Assembly: GCA_019009955.1 (NCBI GenBank)
Contig: JADPXZ010000011.1
Coordinates: 36,156 to 100,155 of the forward strand
Direction of reading: 5' to 3'
Source: Riptortus pedestris
Taxonomy: Eukaryota > Arthropoda > Insecta > Hemiptera > Alydidae
Length of the DNA stretch: 64,000 nucleotides
Shown here: positions 45,649 through 57,603 of the stretch, in pieces
Position numbering within the stretch: the stretch's first letter is position 1
How the letters are laid out: every line of letters starts with the position of its first letter
Made by a program: the position numbers and the translations under genes
The notes under the pieces: model-generated
The model's input: only the letters and a program-made list of their open reading frames with translations
Told to the model about the DNA's origin: nothing
Database searches by the model: none

Positions 45649-46817
45649 ATCAGCTGAGGAGGGTGTCAGCAAGGAGGGGAGGTAGTGCTATGACAGTTGG
45701 GATGTCTGTACTGCACAATCAACATGGATCAGCTGAGGAGGGGAGGTAGTGCTATGACAGTTGGGATGTCTGTACTGCACAATCAACATGGATCAGCTGA
45801 GGAGGGTGTCAGCAAGGAGGGGAGGTAGTGCTATGACAGTTGGGATGTCTGTACTGCACAATCAACATGGATCAGCTGAGGAGGGTGTCAGCAAGGAGGG
45901 GAGGTAGTGCTATGACAGTTGGGATGTCTGTACTGCACAATCAACATGGATCAGCTGAGGAGGGTGTCAGCAAGGAGGGGAGGTAGTGCTATGACAGTTG
46001 GGATGTCTGTACTGCACAATCAACATGGATCAGCTGAGGAGGGTGTCAGCAAGGAGGGGAGATAGTGCTATGATAGTTGGGATGTCTGTACTGCACAATC
46101 AACATGGATCAGCTGAGGAGGGTGTCAGCAAGGAGGGGAGGTAGTGCTATGACAGTTGGGATGTCTGTACTGCACAATCAACATGGATCAGCTGAGGAGG
46201 GTGTCAGCAAGGAGGGGAGGTAGTGCTATGACAGTTGGGATGTCTGTACTGCACAATCAACATGGATCAGCTGAGGAGGGTGTCAGCAAGGAGGGGAGGT
46301 AGTGCTATGACAGTTGGGATGTCTGTACTGCACAATCAACATGGATCAGCTGAGGAGGGTGTCAGCAAGGAGGGGAGGTAGTGCTATGACAGTTGGGATG
46401 TCTGTACTGCACAATCAACATGGATCAGCTGAGGAGGGTGTCAGCAAGGAGGGGAGGTAGTGCTATGACAGTTGGGATGTCTGTACTGCACAATCAACAT
46501 GGATCAGCTGAGGAGGGTGTCAGCAAGGAGGGGAGGTAGTGCTATGACAGTTGGGATGTCTGTACTGCACAATCAACATGGATCAGCTGAGGAGGGTGTC
46601 AGCAAGGAGGGGAGGTAGTGCTATGACAGTTGGGATGTCTGTACTGCACAATCAACATGGATCAGCTGAGGAGGGTGTCAGCAAGGAGGGGAGGTAGTGC
46701 TATGACAGTTGGGATGTCTGTACTGCACAATCAACATGGATCAGCTGAGGAGGGTGTCAGCAAGGAGGGGAGGTAGTGCTATGACAGTTGGGATGTCTGT
46801 ACTGCACAATCAACATG
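45649..46817. repeat. minisatellite, 79-bp unit, 15 copies
   Basis: Unit starts at 45649, 45728, 45792 and then every 79 bp to 46740. Copy 2 is 64 bp (15-base deletion). Units are otherwise nearly identical; the copy from 46029 has two changes (ggagat, gatagttgg). GC content is well above the surroundings. The small ORF at 46709-46897 is only repeat sequence. Confidence 0.97.
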
Positions 46818-47159
46818 TCTTAATTGCTCTTACCTCTCTAAAAGTACAGATTCTTTTATTTTTTCTCGTCCCTTTCCATTGTCACCTTTATTCCTGAAAT
46901 TTCATCTCAAAGCACTAGTCACACTATTCCACTTAATCGTACAAGTTTTTTTCACTGATAGTTCACACTAAACCACTCAAAAGTAACGTAAGCACAGACG
47001 CCGGCTAAGGCTGAACTCCCGCTATTGAAGTTCTACAATTTTCTCTGTGATCGTTTTTTTGTAAATAAGAGGGATCAAACTAGCAAATGTAGAATCTTGG
47101 AAAGATTTCTGAACATCCATCGACAAATTAAATCCTTGGAATTATATTTATAAAATGTC

Positions 47160-47960
47160 ATCTAGAAACAAAATCTGAACTAAGAACTATACAGGAACAT
47201 AGCAGTACATACTCCACAGACATAGAAGAATCATTAAATTACCTACTGACAGCAGGGACCTCCAGAAACTCAACCTGACAAAGATATCATGGACAATGAA
47301 ATAAAAACAGTTATTTCAAATTTAAGTAAAAAAGAGCACAGGAATTGATGGAGTTATAGCAACCCTTCTTAATCAACTTTATAGTAAATTTCCATATTTT
47401 AGAAATAATTTATATAAAAATTGCTTCCATGATACGGTTTTCCCAGAGAATGGAAAATATGTAAAATGATTCCAATTCAAAAAAACATCACGTAAAAGAA
47501 ATTAACATTAATTACTACAGAACCATTTGCCTTACCTTTTTGCAGATAAGACTCTTGTTAAAAACTAATTTACAATCGACTTTTACACCATATTAACATT
47601 AATAAATCCACTCCATAACAATAAATTCGACTTTTCATTTCCAAAAAGTACTATTCTAGCAATCGAAAATGTGTTAAATATAATTTCTACAAAACTATAC
47701 ATAAAGAATCATGTCCCAAAACTCAGTGATATACTACTGTGGGATCTTATAATGGGTGGACTTTTTATACTATTTTATAGTTGGGGGACAACAATAAACT
47801 GACATTTAATCCAGAAAAAATGAAATAATTAATATTTTCACAACATAGACACACTCCGACATTAATGATTAAAACTCACAGGACTGTATTACAAGTAGTT
47901 TAGCATTTTAAGCATCTTGGTATGATGAAATTTACATATTATGATAAGGATATATGATAC
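47160..47960 (+). pseudogene. decayed LINE reverse transcriptase
   Basis: The plus strand gives TGIDGVIATLLNQLY, FPREWKICKMIPIQK, then further fragments with stops. The order matches the N-terminal palm of a LINE reverse transcriptase (G-DGI ... FP--WK---I-IPK). No intact catalytic box. Confidence 0.55.
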
Positions 47961-48029
47961 ATATATGTTAAGGAACTAAAAAGAGTGCAACAATTATTTT
48001 CTATTAAAATTATTAAAGGTTATAAAATA

Positions 48030-48665
48030 ATCTAAAACTTGGTATGAATATTACTACTAACCCAACTTAGACTATAGGTTATACTAACATTCACTGAGAA
48101 AAACCGGCGTGGGGGTTATATGGAAGGCCTGAAATAAAAATAGTGATATTTCGTTTCCAATGTTTTTTTGGAAAATATGAACATAACAAAAGTTGTTTAT
48201 TTTATTATTTGGAGTAAGTTTTGATATATAATCTTTTGTCGTTAACCAATGTGTAAACAAGGTATATGCTAAAAATTATATAGGGGTTCAACAATTTTAA
48301 AGGGCACAAAAGACTACATTGGCCTTAATGAAATTCCGTATGCCAATGGAAAATGAAATAGCACATTTTTTTCATTTCAGACCTCCCTTATAAGCCCTAC
48401 TCCTGTTCTTACCTAGAAATTTTAATATAGCTTATAATAATGGAAGAGTTAATGCTAATTCACCTACCGAGTTATGTTAAGTTCGGTTCAATCGTTAATG
48501 CTATACACAATTATAGCATATACAATTGATTGATATGCTATATACAATTGACTCCCACTTTAGTTATTAGTGTATATCTCGTTGATATTTATATGACAAA
48601 ATTAATAAAAGTTACTCTAAATAATAAAATAAAGAATTTTCGTTGTTGCATGTTTGCTGAAAAAC
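48030..48665. repeat. decayed Helitron-like family body
   Basis: Shares subrepeat phrases with 33230-35400 (ggtatgaatattactactaa, acataacaaaagttgttta, gtgggggttat). No termini seen. Confidence 0.5.
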
Positions 48666-48669
48666 CATT

Positions 48670-49445
48670 TGTTTCCTCAATACCTCCCTAAGATGTTCCT
48701 ACCACTTCACCCTTTAGATGTTCCCCCAATACCTCCCTAAGATGTTCCACCCACTACACCCTTTAGATGCTTCCCCACTACCTCCCTAAGATGTTCCTCC
48801 CACTACACCCTTTAGATGCTTCCCCACTACCTCTCTAAGATGTTCCTCCCACTACACCCTTTAGATGCTTCCACACTACCTCCCTAAGATGTTCCACCCA
48901 CTACACCCTTTAGATGTTCCACCCACTACCTCCCTAAGATGTTCCACCCACTACCTCCCTAAGATGTTCCACCCACTACCTCCCTAAGATGTTCCTCCCA
49001 CTACACCCTTTAGATGTTTAAACACTACACCCTTCAGATGCTTCCCCACTATCTCCCTAAGATGTTCCACCCACTACACCCTTTAGATGTTCCCCCAATA
49101 CCTCCCTAAGATGTTCTACCCACTTCACCCTTTAGATGTTCCCCCAATACCTCTCTAAGATGTTCTACCCACTACACCCTTTAGATGTTCCCCCACTTCC
49201 TCCCTAAGATGTTGCACCCACTACACCCTTTAGATGTTCCCCCATACCTCCCTAAGATGTTCTACCCACTACACCCTTTAGATGTTCCCCCATACCTCCC
49301 TAAGATGTTCCTACTAATACACCCTTTAGATGTTCCTCCAATACCTCCCTAAGATGTTCCTACTAATACACCCTTTAGATGTTCCCCCACTACCTCATTA
49401 AGATGTTCCTCCTACTACACCCTTTAGATGTTTCCCCATTACCCC
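48670..49445. repeat. minisatellite, about 49-bp composite unit
   Basis: Alternation of two half-units, cctccctaagatgttcc and caccctttagatgttcc, each followed by ccacccacta or ccccaata variants; about 15 composite units. Around 48905-48990 the first half-unit repeats alone three times. No ORF. Confidence 0.95.
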
Positions 49446-49939
49446 CTTTGGGAAAAACTATCTTTATAAAAAGGGCTCTTGGTAATCCGTAATAAAAAAA
49501 AAAAAACATATATTAAATAAATTTATTTTAAAAACACAAATATACAAAACATTTTAGTACGAAAATAAATGTACCCTGTACATATATATTACACAAACAC
49601 ACTCACACACAGTTAAGCTTCTATATAAACTGGGGGATGCCGTATTTTATTTAACGATGTATTTAAACATAATAATACAAATGTAGTATGCCATGTGTCA
49701 ATGCAACGTGTATTCCAATAAATAACTCCTCACAGGGTTACTATGAGAGAAAAAAAAATGCTTTACCAGGGTCAATTATATATCATGGACCATTAGAATT
49801 GTATATCGCAGGAAATTTGAAAGTAGGTTTAGAAATTATGAGAACTTTAAAGACATTAATAAATAAAAAATGGGGCCTTCATTAATATGGTGAAAATTTA
49901 AATGTCTTCGATACGGATATTAATAGTACTATAATATAA
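49446..49939. other. 3' flank of the minus-strand zinc-finger gene
   Basis: No gene seen; the ORF at 49688-49885 has no known motif. On the minus strand an AATAAA (complement of 49646-49651) about 290 bases after the stop could be the poly(A) signal. Confidence 0.35.
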
Positions 49940-50661
49940 TCAAACTAGAGAAAGGCTGAGATTAGGGTGCTTACTTTTAAAGTGAGCCTTGAGACCAGAA
50001 AACTGCACACAAGCAAAGGGACAGTGGGGACATTTGTTTGGTCTTTCACGAGTATGCTTAGCAATTATGTGATTTCTTAAATTTGTATATTCGACTGTAG
50101 TATAGCTACAGTGAGGACATGCTTTAGGCTTTACTACTGAATGTTTGGCCCAGATGTGGTTCTTCAAGTTTATCGACTGTACCGCAGCATAAGTACAGTA
50201 AGGGCATTTATGTGTTTTTTCGCCTGTATGTTTGGCTCTTATATGATTTTTCAAGTTGCGACATTCGACAGTCGCATAATTGCAATAAGGGCATTTCCTC
50301 GGCTTTTCGTGAGTGTGTTTAGCCATGATGTGGTTCTTCAGCCTTATTGAATTGCCAGTCTTAGAATGACAGCAAGGGCATTTACGCAACTTCTCATGCT
50401 TCTTTGTCTGCTTCATCCAACCTTCAGCCTTTACTAATTTAGACGTGAGGAGACGATTGATTATAGCTCTGCAATGTGAGCAGCTATTACATTCGAAGGA
50501 GGAGTTGCTGTCTCCTAGAGGAGTCGTGCGGAATGGGCATGTATCCACGTTCCTTGATGCTGCCTCACAAGGGAGTGTATCATTGAATGTAGTATTAGTT
50601 TCTTCAAAGGGAATGTCCAATGCCGGCTCTTCCTTTATTTGAATACCTATGTCTCCTCTAC
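49940..50661 (-). CDS. five-finger C2H2 terminal exon of the PWWP gene
   Basis: The acceptor ttgtttacag gives a phase-1 start at 50661; open to TGA at 49942-49940. It begins RGDIGIQIKEEPALDIPF, closely resembling exon 55171-55245, then has a cysteine-rich FECNSCSHC segment and five fingers (CPCCHSKTG; CPYCNYATV; CPYCTYAAV; CPHCSYTTV; CPHCPFACV; all H-x4-H with the second histidine in a (A/S)KH end). Linkers (HEKPR, GEKTH, RERPN) are closer to the classical TGEKP than in copies 1-3. Predicted nuclear DNA-binding protein; IKEE fits the SUMO consensus. An ATG inside the intron side (50716) is not needed if spliced. Confidence 0.75.
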
Positions 50662-50739
50662 CTGTAAACAAGCATTGAGCAATTATTTCGACATATTGAG
50701 GACAAATATTAACCACATAATAAAAAAGAAAAAAGTCGC

Positions 50740-51300
50740 ATGTGGTTGCATAAACTATCCAGATTTCCCAAGTGCTGGTATAACACTTGTGATCTCATAT
50801 CACCATGTATTCTTTATTTATATCTAAAAACCCGAAGAGTGGCAGCTTATAGCTACTATGACATCAGAAGGAGAGAGGAGATTACTGATGGCCGAAAACT
50901 AAAATATGGAAATATCTCAGTTAATATACAATATAGAGAAAACAAGTACATCATTTATATAACATCAGATTTGCAATAAGATTGATTCTATACAATTACT
51001 TGAACCAATGCACAATAGAGATATTTTGAATTTTCAAAATTCTCCCCTTTGACCCCCCCCCTCCCATTGGCCCAATTTTAGCTGTTAACAAACTTGATCT
51101 TCAGATTTACATAAGACATTTAAATATTGAGATTAGTAACAATAAAACAAAAATTGCAATCACTAGAACAGTAACATATATATATAATTTTGAATGAACC
51201 TCATTTTTGTTATATCCTGGGTAGGATCGATGGACATTTGAATACATTTTTTAAGAATCCCATCATGAGTACAACCTCAAAAGCTGATAACAATGCCATG
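50740..51300. repeat. foldback-arm family repeat
   Basis: Shares aatatctcagttaatat, gaccccccccctcccat and tgggtaggatcgatggacat with the 13-14 kb foldback arms. Contains a short (TA)n. No gene. Confidence 0.55.
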
Positions 51301-51439
51301 GTTAAAGTATTGGGTACTTGAATTACTTTGTAGCGTTTTCTCATAGATGGTGCTACTAGTGGGGTATAGCATAACTCCTCCAGCGTGTAATCCTACATTT
51401 GGTTGAAAGGTACATTACTAATCGTATTACTTTATGAAA

Positions 51440-51770
51440 TATATCAACGGATAAAGTGTTTTTCTTCATCACTTTAAAATTAAGAGAAGCGCTGCCAAAA
51501 GGAATTGAGCTTTAGTGGATGTTTAATGAGGGCATGCTCTAGCTGACCATATGTTCATCAAGTGGCATGCTTGGTTTAAAGGTGGTGATTTAAAGAAGAA
51601 GAACTAGAGTCCTTGTAAATGAAAATCCATACTAAACACTTCACGATTAGGCTGAAATATTGGCAGATGGCTTTCCAACAGTCAGCAAATGCCTGAAAAT
51701 GATCCAAATGTAGGAAAAACCTCAATTTCCAAAAAGATTTGATACATATTAATTCAAGCATCCAATAATC
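51440..51770 (+). pseudogene. possible mariner transposase N-terminus
   Basis: KWHAWFKGGDLKKKN (51560-51606) followed, after a frame change, by AEILADGFPTVSKCLKMI (about 51650-51705) resembles the two helix-turn-helix units of mariner transposases (W-x2-WFK-GDF, then LA..L..S..TVS..LK). Too decayed and short for certainty; no DDD catalytic part. Confidence 0.3.
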
Positions 51771-52214
51771 AACTATCAACAGACGAGGCCATTATAGTAA
51801 ACTTCAGTTCTCTCATATAGGGCTGATTGTGAGAGGGCAGCACCTGCCAATACACGATTGAAGCAACTAATAAAGGAATTGAGCAAGAAAGTGCAGCTCG
51901 GAGAGTTCGAAGAACAAGAAAGAATGGGAAGTCGGTGCCAAAACATGAAGGGAACGAGTGAGCGTTTGTCTAATTTATTTTGTGCATGAGCATATGGTGT
52001 TCAACCTAGCTATATATGGAAGAGGTGAGGTAAGTTAACAGAACATTATTCATAGTATACAGGCAGCTAAAAAGAACAGGGAATTAGGTTCCAAATTCCT
52101 TATATATCTCGAGATTATTTGCCATATAGATGGTCAGGCACTCATAATGCTTTTAGTGCAAAATGGCCAAGAGTTCATGCTAGCCACAAATTTAATTAAA
52201 TATTAATAATAATA

Positions 52215-52235
52215 AAAATAATTAACCATAAAGGT

Positions 52236-52283
<48 letters not shown>

Positions 52284-54018
52284 GTAACCTGTTGTTTGTC
52301 TGTTTTTTTTCTCAAAATTTCACAATAATTTTTCTTTCACATGTCATAGACACAATATTTTCAATTTGTTTCTTTGGTTTCTGTTTGTTTGTCTGTTACA
52401 TTTTTACGCATAAATGGCTGAACCAAATTTTATGAAACTTGGTATGTATATTACTACTAATCCAACTTTAGACTATATTAATATTCTCTGAGACAAACAA
52501 GAGTGGGGGTTATGAGGAAGGTCAGAAATTAAAAATAGTGATATTTATTTTCGTATTGCTTTTGATGCGCAAAAAAAAATTGTTTATGTTATTTAGAGTA
52601 ACCTTTGTTATATACACATTTGTCATATACACTAAAGACTATAGTGTTAGTCAACAATTTTATTTGGCACAAAAGACTCAACCAAACTAAACCAAACTTG
52701 GAATGTGACTTAGCACTAACTCCTCCATGACAATAAGCTGTACACACATTTCTAGGAACGAGCAGGAGTGGGGGTTGTAAGGGAAACCAGAAATTAAAAA
52801 TAGTGATATTTGGTTTCCTATTGGTTTTTCGGCAAATAAGCACATGACAAAAGTTGTTTATTTTGTAATTCAGAGTAACTTTTATTATATACCAAAGTAT
52901 AAATGAATTATATGCAAAAAAAACTATAGAGGGAGTCAAAAATTATATTTGTCACAAAAGACTCAACCGAACTAAGTAAAATTCGATATGTGAATTAGCA
53001 CTAACTCCTCCTTGATAATAAGGTGTACCAACATTTCTACGGTCGATAAGGAGTGGGGGCTGTTAGGGAGGCCTGAAATTAAAAATAGGGATATCTTGTT
53101 TTCTATTAGTTTTTCAGTAAATATGCACATAATAAATTTTGTTATTTAGAGGTTTGTTATATTCCCTTTTGTCTTATAACAAAGAATAAACAAAATATAC
53201 ACTAAAATTTAAAGTGGGAGCCTACAAATTTATTGGGCACTATCAATTGAACCAAACTTAACTAAACTCGGTATGTGAATTAGTATTAATTCTTCCATGA
53301 TTATAAGCTATATTAAAATTGTTATGTTTAAATAGAGTGGGGCTTATAAGGGAGGCCTGAAATAACTTCCTTATTTTAGGGGATACTTATTTTTGTTCTT
53401 TCAGTTCTGCCACTTCCCTGGTGACCTCATATTGGCCTATGTTTAAAAGTTACTTGATGCTTATACTCTTAGCAATGCAGTGTCAGGAATGTGAAAACTT
53501 TAATTATCATAAATAAATAAATCTAAAGGATGATCGCTGGGGAGGTGCACCCAGTTTTTTCTGGTATTTATTAACTCTGCTCCATTAATATTTGATATAC
53601 TTTACTGAATACACTTTGTACTATTATGAATATACAATTTACAAACGAGACTTATAAAAGAGTATTTTTAATTGTGTTCACGCACCTAAAACAGCTGTCA
53701 CTGTTGGGCTTTGTACAGCATCAAAGGATAGGATCTTTCATTCATACATGATTTCTATGTTTATGAGTTATGAGGTCAATTAATTGACATATATTACCTA
53801 TATGCACAAGAGACGGGAAATATAAACATATTGAGGACAGTAAAGCCTTACATAATAATTTTATTATTAGCAGATCCACAGCAATGACGGGTATAAACCC
53901 TAAACACTGGGATGGGAAATGTCAAAATATTTTGACGTTTTGGTTTTGGCTTGCCAAAAGAATACCATCACTATTCAGCCTCAAATGAATTACACCGCAA
54001 CACTAGGTAACTCAGCTA

Positions 54019-54019
<1 letters not shown>
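52215..54019 (-). mobile_element. Helitron-like repeat
   Basis: Starts in (TA)n at 52235-52282 with aattgtaacctgttg and ends with tcagCTAG at 54016-54019, then (TA)n to 54063. The body has the family's repeated subunits and the segment shared with 61210-61560 (cagctgtcactgttgggctt). The hairpin near the CTAG end is degraded (acaccgcaacac). Confidence 0.5.
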
Positions 54020-54063
<44 letters not shown>

Positions 54064-54069
<6 letters not shown>

Positions 54070-55170
54070 TACGCATTTAATGGTATAGATGGTAGATGTG
54101 ATATGGTATAGATCAAATATACATTTTCAAGGTAAGAACGTAAAATCTTAAATGGTGAGATCATCACACAATGTACGTGCATGTATCACACAGGAAAAGT
54201 CCAAAAAAAAAAATATTTGGTAATTAAGCTAAAGTGGTTCATGACATAACAGCTTTTTGTTTATATGACATGAGTAGGTTTACGGAACACCAAATAAAGA
54301 AAATATGAACATTTCGCTTAACATTTGTATTATGAAAAAATGTATAAAGCAACATTTGAAGAGCTTCACTATATTAACAAGATGAACATTTTTTTTATCC
54401 GACTCATAATAACAGATATATTTTGAATTTTCGACCCCCCCCCCACTAAACCCCTTTTATTCCTGATCGTATTTCAGCCATAATAGATATTATTATTAGT
54501 CTTGAAAGAAAAGTTCCCACTGATCCATTAATGATCTGTGATTTTACATAAAATGTTTAAATATTGAGTAATGTCAATGTTTCTCTTCAGCTAATTCTTT
54601 ACTTATTCATCTGATGGCTACATTATTATCCAGAATGTTATTAATGACATTTTTTTCATACTTGATTCAATTTTAACCTTTTTTTTAATCTGTTTATTTA
54701 AATTTGTTATAAACAGCGAGTCTTCTGTTTTATTCTCCATTTGAACTAATTTATTTAACTTAAAACAACCCACTTTGTACACAGTATCGAATTATGGGAC
54801 ATACAAGAGTAGAGAATGAAAAATACACTCCCTCATTCCAGTCATACTGAACTGAGGAAAACTAATTTATCTTTCCTTCAGAAAGTTTTGTTTAGCGTTG
54901 TGAGATATATTCGGGTATCTACCTATAGCACACCCTTGAAGTCCTTTTATGATCCTATAAAATCCTATTATATTATTCTTGCATTGACGAGGGACTTTCA
55001 TTTTTAGATCCCAAATATTGCACTAGATTCTCCTTAAATTTTACTAAATCCTCTTCATTTTCCAGGCATTAAATTGAATTTGCTATGAAGGGAAGCATTT
55101 TTTTCTTCATTTTAGTGGCAGAAAATTGTCCAAAGCAAAACCAAAAAAAGGAGACAAATATTGTACTTAC
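54064..55170. other. intronic/repeat DNA, no gene seen
   Basis: 54075-54250 matches 62860-62985 and 63260-63330. 54400-54500 has decayed foldback-arm family sequence. No domain in the short frames. Confidence 0.4.
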
Positions 55171-55245
55171 TTTTAGATTCATCAAAGTTCGTGGGAATAT
55201 CGAAGGGTGGTTCTTGCTTTATTTCCCTTCCTACATCTCCAATAC
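55171..55245 (-). CDS. PWWP gene linker exon (phase 1-1)
   Basis: Acceptor gttttcag, donor A|gtaagt, 75 nt, 2 nt + 24 codons + 1 nt. Encodes GDVGREIKQEPPFDIP and a short tail. It resembles the start of the terminal exon (GDIGIQIKEEPALDIP), so the two arose by exon duplication. IKQE is a SUMO-type motif. Confidence 0.7.
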
Positions 55246-55474
55246 CTGAAAACAAACATCAACCAATTATTCCAAAGGCTTATAAAATGAAAATTTACAA
55301 TCCAATAAATGGACGAATAATGATGATATAGTAATAAATGAGAGGAATGAAATAATCTATCTAAAAAGTGTAGTATTTAAACTGAAACCCTAAAGATTAA
55401 ATGTTACTATGAATCATTGACATTCTTAGGCAGCCCTAAAAATGCCAACAATTTGCGAAATACTTATATTCTTT

Positions 55475-55740
55475 TCTTTTATCTTTTTTTCTATGGTTGT
55501 GAAACTTGGAAAATAGTTTTGCCATTCAGCTTCAGACCAGTGGCATCTCTTTCAGTTCACATTGAGTTGGAAAGCAATAGCAAAGCCATCAGGGTAGAAA
55601 AGGCCATACTGAGAAAGATATTATTTCAACTACTGATGACATTAAAATTGATTCCATCAGTCAAAAGAGGAAAAACAAAATATCATGGAATAAATTTTGA
55701 TGAAGAAACAAGAAATTATATAATAGGGGGAAAAGTCTAG
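55475..55740 (+). pseudogene. short LINE reverse-transcriptase C-terminal relic
   Basis: YGCETWKI followed by RVEKAILRKILF matches the YG-ETW...FE+-ILR+I pattern after the catalytic palm of many LINEs, with the intervening part lost. Low certainty. Confidence 0.35.
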
Positions 55741-56088
55741 GGGACTAGTGATGACATGCGATGAAATTCTTTATTTAAGGGCAAGATATTAAACCTCCCA
55801 TCACAAGGCCCAACAAACAAAACTTAAATATTGAATTAGAATGTAAACGTAAATGTACTACATTCTTAACAGCAACCTTACAAATGCCCTAACTCGAAGA
55901 TATTGAAATGGGAGATACTCATATAAAACTAATATACAATAATTTAATTCATTAAATATATAGTTAAAACCACAAATAAAAATACACACGTTTTGGAAAA
56001 AGAAAAAGCTATATATTTGGGATAAATGTATATTTATATTAATATATTAACAATGATTCAGTTCAAAGTGAAGAGGTTCCAGTCTTTG

Positions 56089-56120
<32 letters not shown>

Positions 56121-56954
56121 ATCATGCTCAATAACTAACAGAGCTACCTCGTCTGGCACATTTTCATGTTATCTTTTTTAAAATGCTGGTGGAAACAGAA
56201 GCCTTTCTAGATAAATGCTACTGGCACCTTTTCCTTAATTTTCCATGTAAAAAGCTCTATCCTCCAGAGGCAATTTTGTACATCCCTGACTGGTCTTGTA
56301 GTTTTATCGGGTCTTATAATTTACATAAGTAAGGTATTAAATTATTTGGTTGCCAAACCTCACTCAAATTTTCTTTTGTTTAATAATTCTTTGGATCTTT
56401 TTTACAGAAGAATCCCAGACTGTGCAAAGAGATAACCTCTAATATCCTCAAACTCTTTTTTAGACTAGATTACTTCTTCCTTTCAATCATCCTATCCACA
56501 ATATGTATGTTTTAGCAATTGCCATCTGCCAAGTTATAAATAAATATTAACCCGCAGGAATAATGTGTGTAGTATCCAAAGGATGGAGCACACAACATTT
56601 AAATAAATTCCCACGTTAGAGGGATACTCTGCGTGGAAAACAGGAAAAAACCCGCAGGAATATTCCTTAATACTCGGGGCTATATCTAGGAGGCATGTAT
56701 GTATACAACAAGAAACATTGAAAAGGAATATCACATGTTTCAAGAGTATATATTTAGAAATTGATAAAAACAGAAGAGCTCAGGGAAAACTCATTTTGAA
56801 GGTAATATATGAATGAAAAGGCTAAATGGCACTCTGTCAATGTCTCTTGGGCTGGACAAGCTCTCTTTTTTAGAAAGGGATTCTTGTCTCTTTTTAAGGA
56901 AGAAAATTATTCCACAAATGAGACTATAAACAATATAGATTATACATTTAAAGA
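55741..56954. other. intronic DNA, no gene seen
   Basis: Contains a poly-T run (about 56090-56117). Short frames have no recognisable motif. Confidence 0.35.
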
Positions 56955-56966
56955 TTTATTATACAT

Positions 56967-57040
56967 CTACTTGCCCTTGGACAGAGTTATTTCAGGTGGT
57001 GAGTCTTCTTCTATAACAGTAGTCTGGCTACCTTTATTGT
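56967..57040 (-). CDS. possible alternative terminal exon of the PWWP gene
   Basis: Acceptor ttaattgttgcag, phase-1 start, reads NKGSQTTVIEEDSPPEITLS and KGK then TAG (56969-56967). AATAAA follows at 56960-56955. The opening NK matches that of the exon at 57121-57189. Using this exon would end the protein before any zinc finger. A GT at the stop could instead act as a donor but would break the phase pattern. Confidence 0.4.
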
Positions 57041-57120
57041 CTGCAACAATTAATTGGAGATTTATTTGAGGCAATGATATTGAATTAAATACATAGTAGA
57101 TAAATAATAATTGTGCTTAC

Positions 57121-57189
57121 CAGTAGATATAGCCGAATCAGATGAAGAGTTTTCTTCTTTCATTGCAGAAGAAAGGCTTATTTTATTGC
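57121..57189 (-). CDS. PWWP gene small linker exon (phase 1-1)
   Basis: Acceptor ttttattacag, donor G|gtaagc, 69 nt. Encodes NKISLSSAMKEENSSSDSAI then ST. MKEE fits psi-K-x-E and is followed by a serine/acidic tail like the A exons on the plus strand. Confidence 0.65.
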
Positions 57190-57269
57190 CTGTAATAAAA
57201 AGTCATATAATTACTTGAAAAAATAGATTGAATACTAAACTGTAGAGGAATAGTAGATTGTATGCTCAC

Positions 57270-57603
57270 CTTGAGGTGTGTGTTTGTGAGTCAAATTTTC
57301 ACAATTCTCCTTATATTCTTTAATCTCTTCAAGTGCAGCTACAAATTTATGATTTCGGGTGCCTTTCTTACAATTGTGCACAATCTCCTGATAAGGTTGT
57401 AGTTTATCGATTCCAATCCATGAATAGTTCCAAAGAAAAACACGCATAAACCTGTTCCCCGGGAAGGTTTTTTCAGCTCTTGGGTCGGATTGGTAATTAG
57501 CGCAGGCCAAGGTGGGTAGCCTCGCATTTTTGCCCACACTAAATCTCCAATTGCAAATTCTCCTGTGCCCTTGTTTGTTCTTGATGAAGAGCAATTGAGG
57601 AAT
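57270..57603 (-). CDS. PWWP-domain exon with a frameshift
   Basis: Acceptor ttgttttgtttcag, donor G|gtgagc (phase-1 end). The first frame reads EFAIGDLVWAKMRGYPPWPA, NPTQELKKP, CVFFFGT; the rest of the domain is in another frame: YSWIGIDKLQPYQEIV, KFVAALEEIKEY. The switch lies at about 57425-57429 and equals one missing base. PWWP domains bind methylated histone H3 tails and DNA; the order of motifs is closest to the NPAC/GLYR1 (NDF) PWWP in my memory, but no dehydrogenase follows. The frameshift may be a sequence error or a real lesion. The upstream exons are not identified. Confidence 0.7.

Noticed and set aside
45649..46817. CRISPR-like array
   Set aside because: Units are contiguous with no unique spacers, and the genome is eukaryotic.
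46709..46897. Small frame at the end of the minisatellite
   Set aside because: Consists of minisatellite sequence; no domain.
50141..50827. Plus-strand frames over the zinc-finger exon
   Set aside because: Shadows of the minus-strand coding exon 49940-50661.
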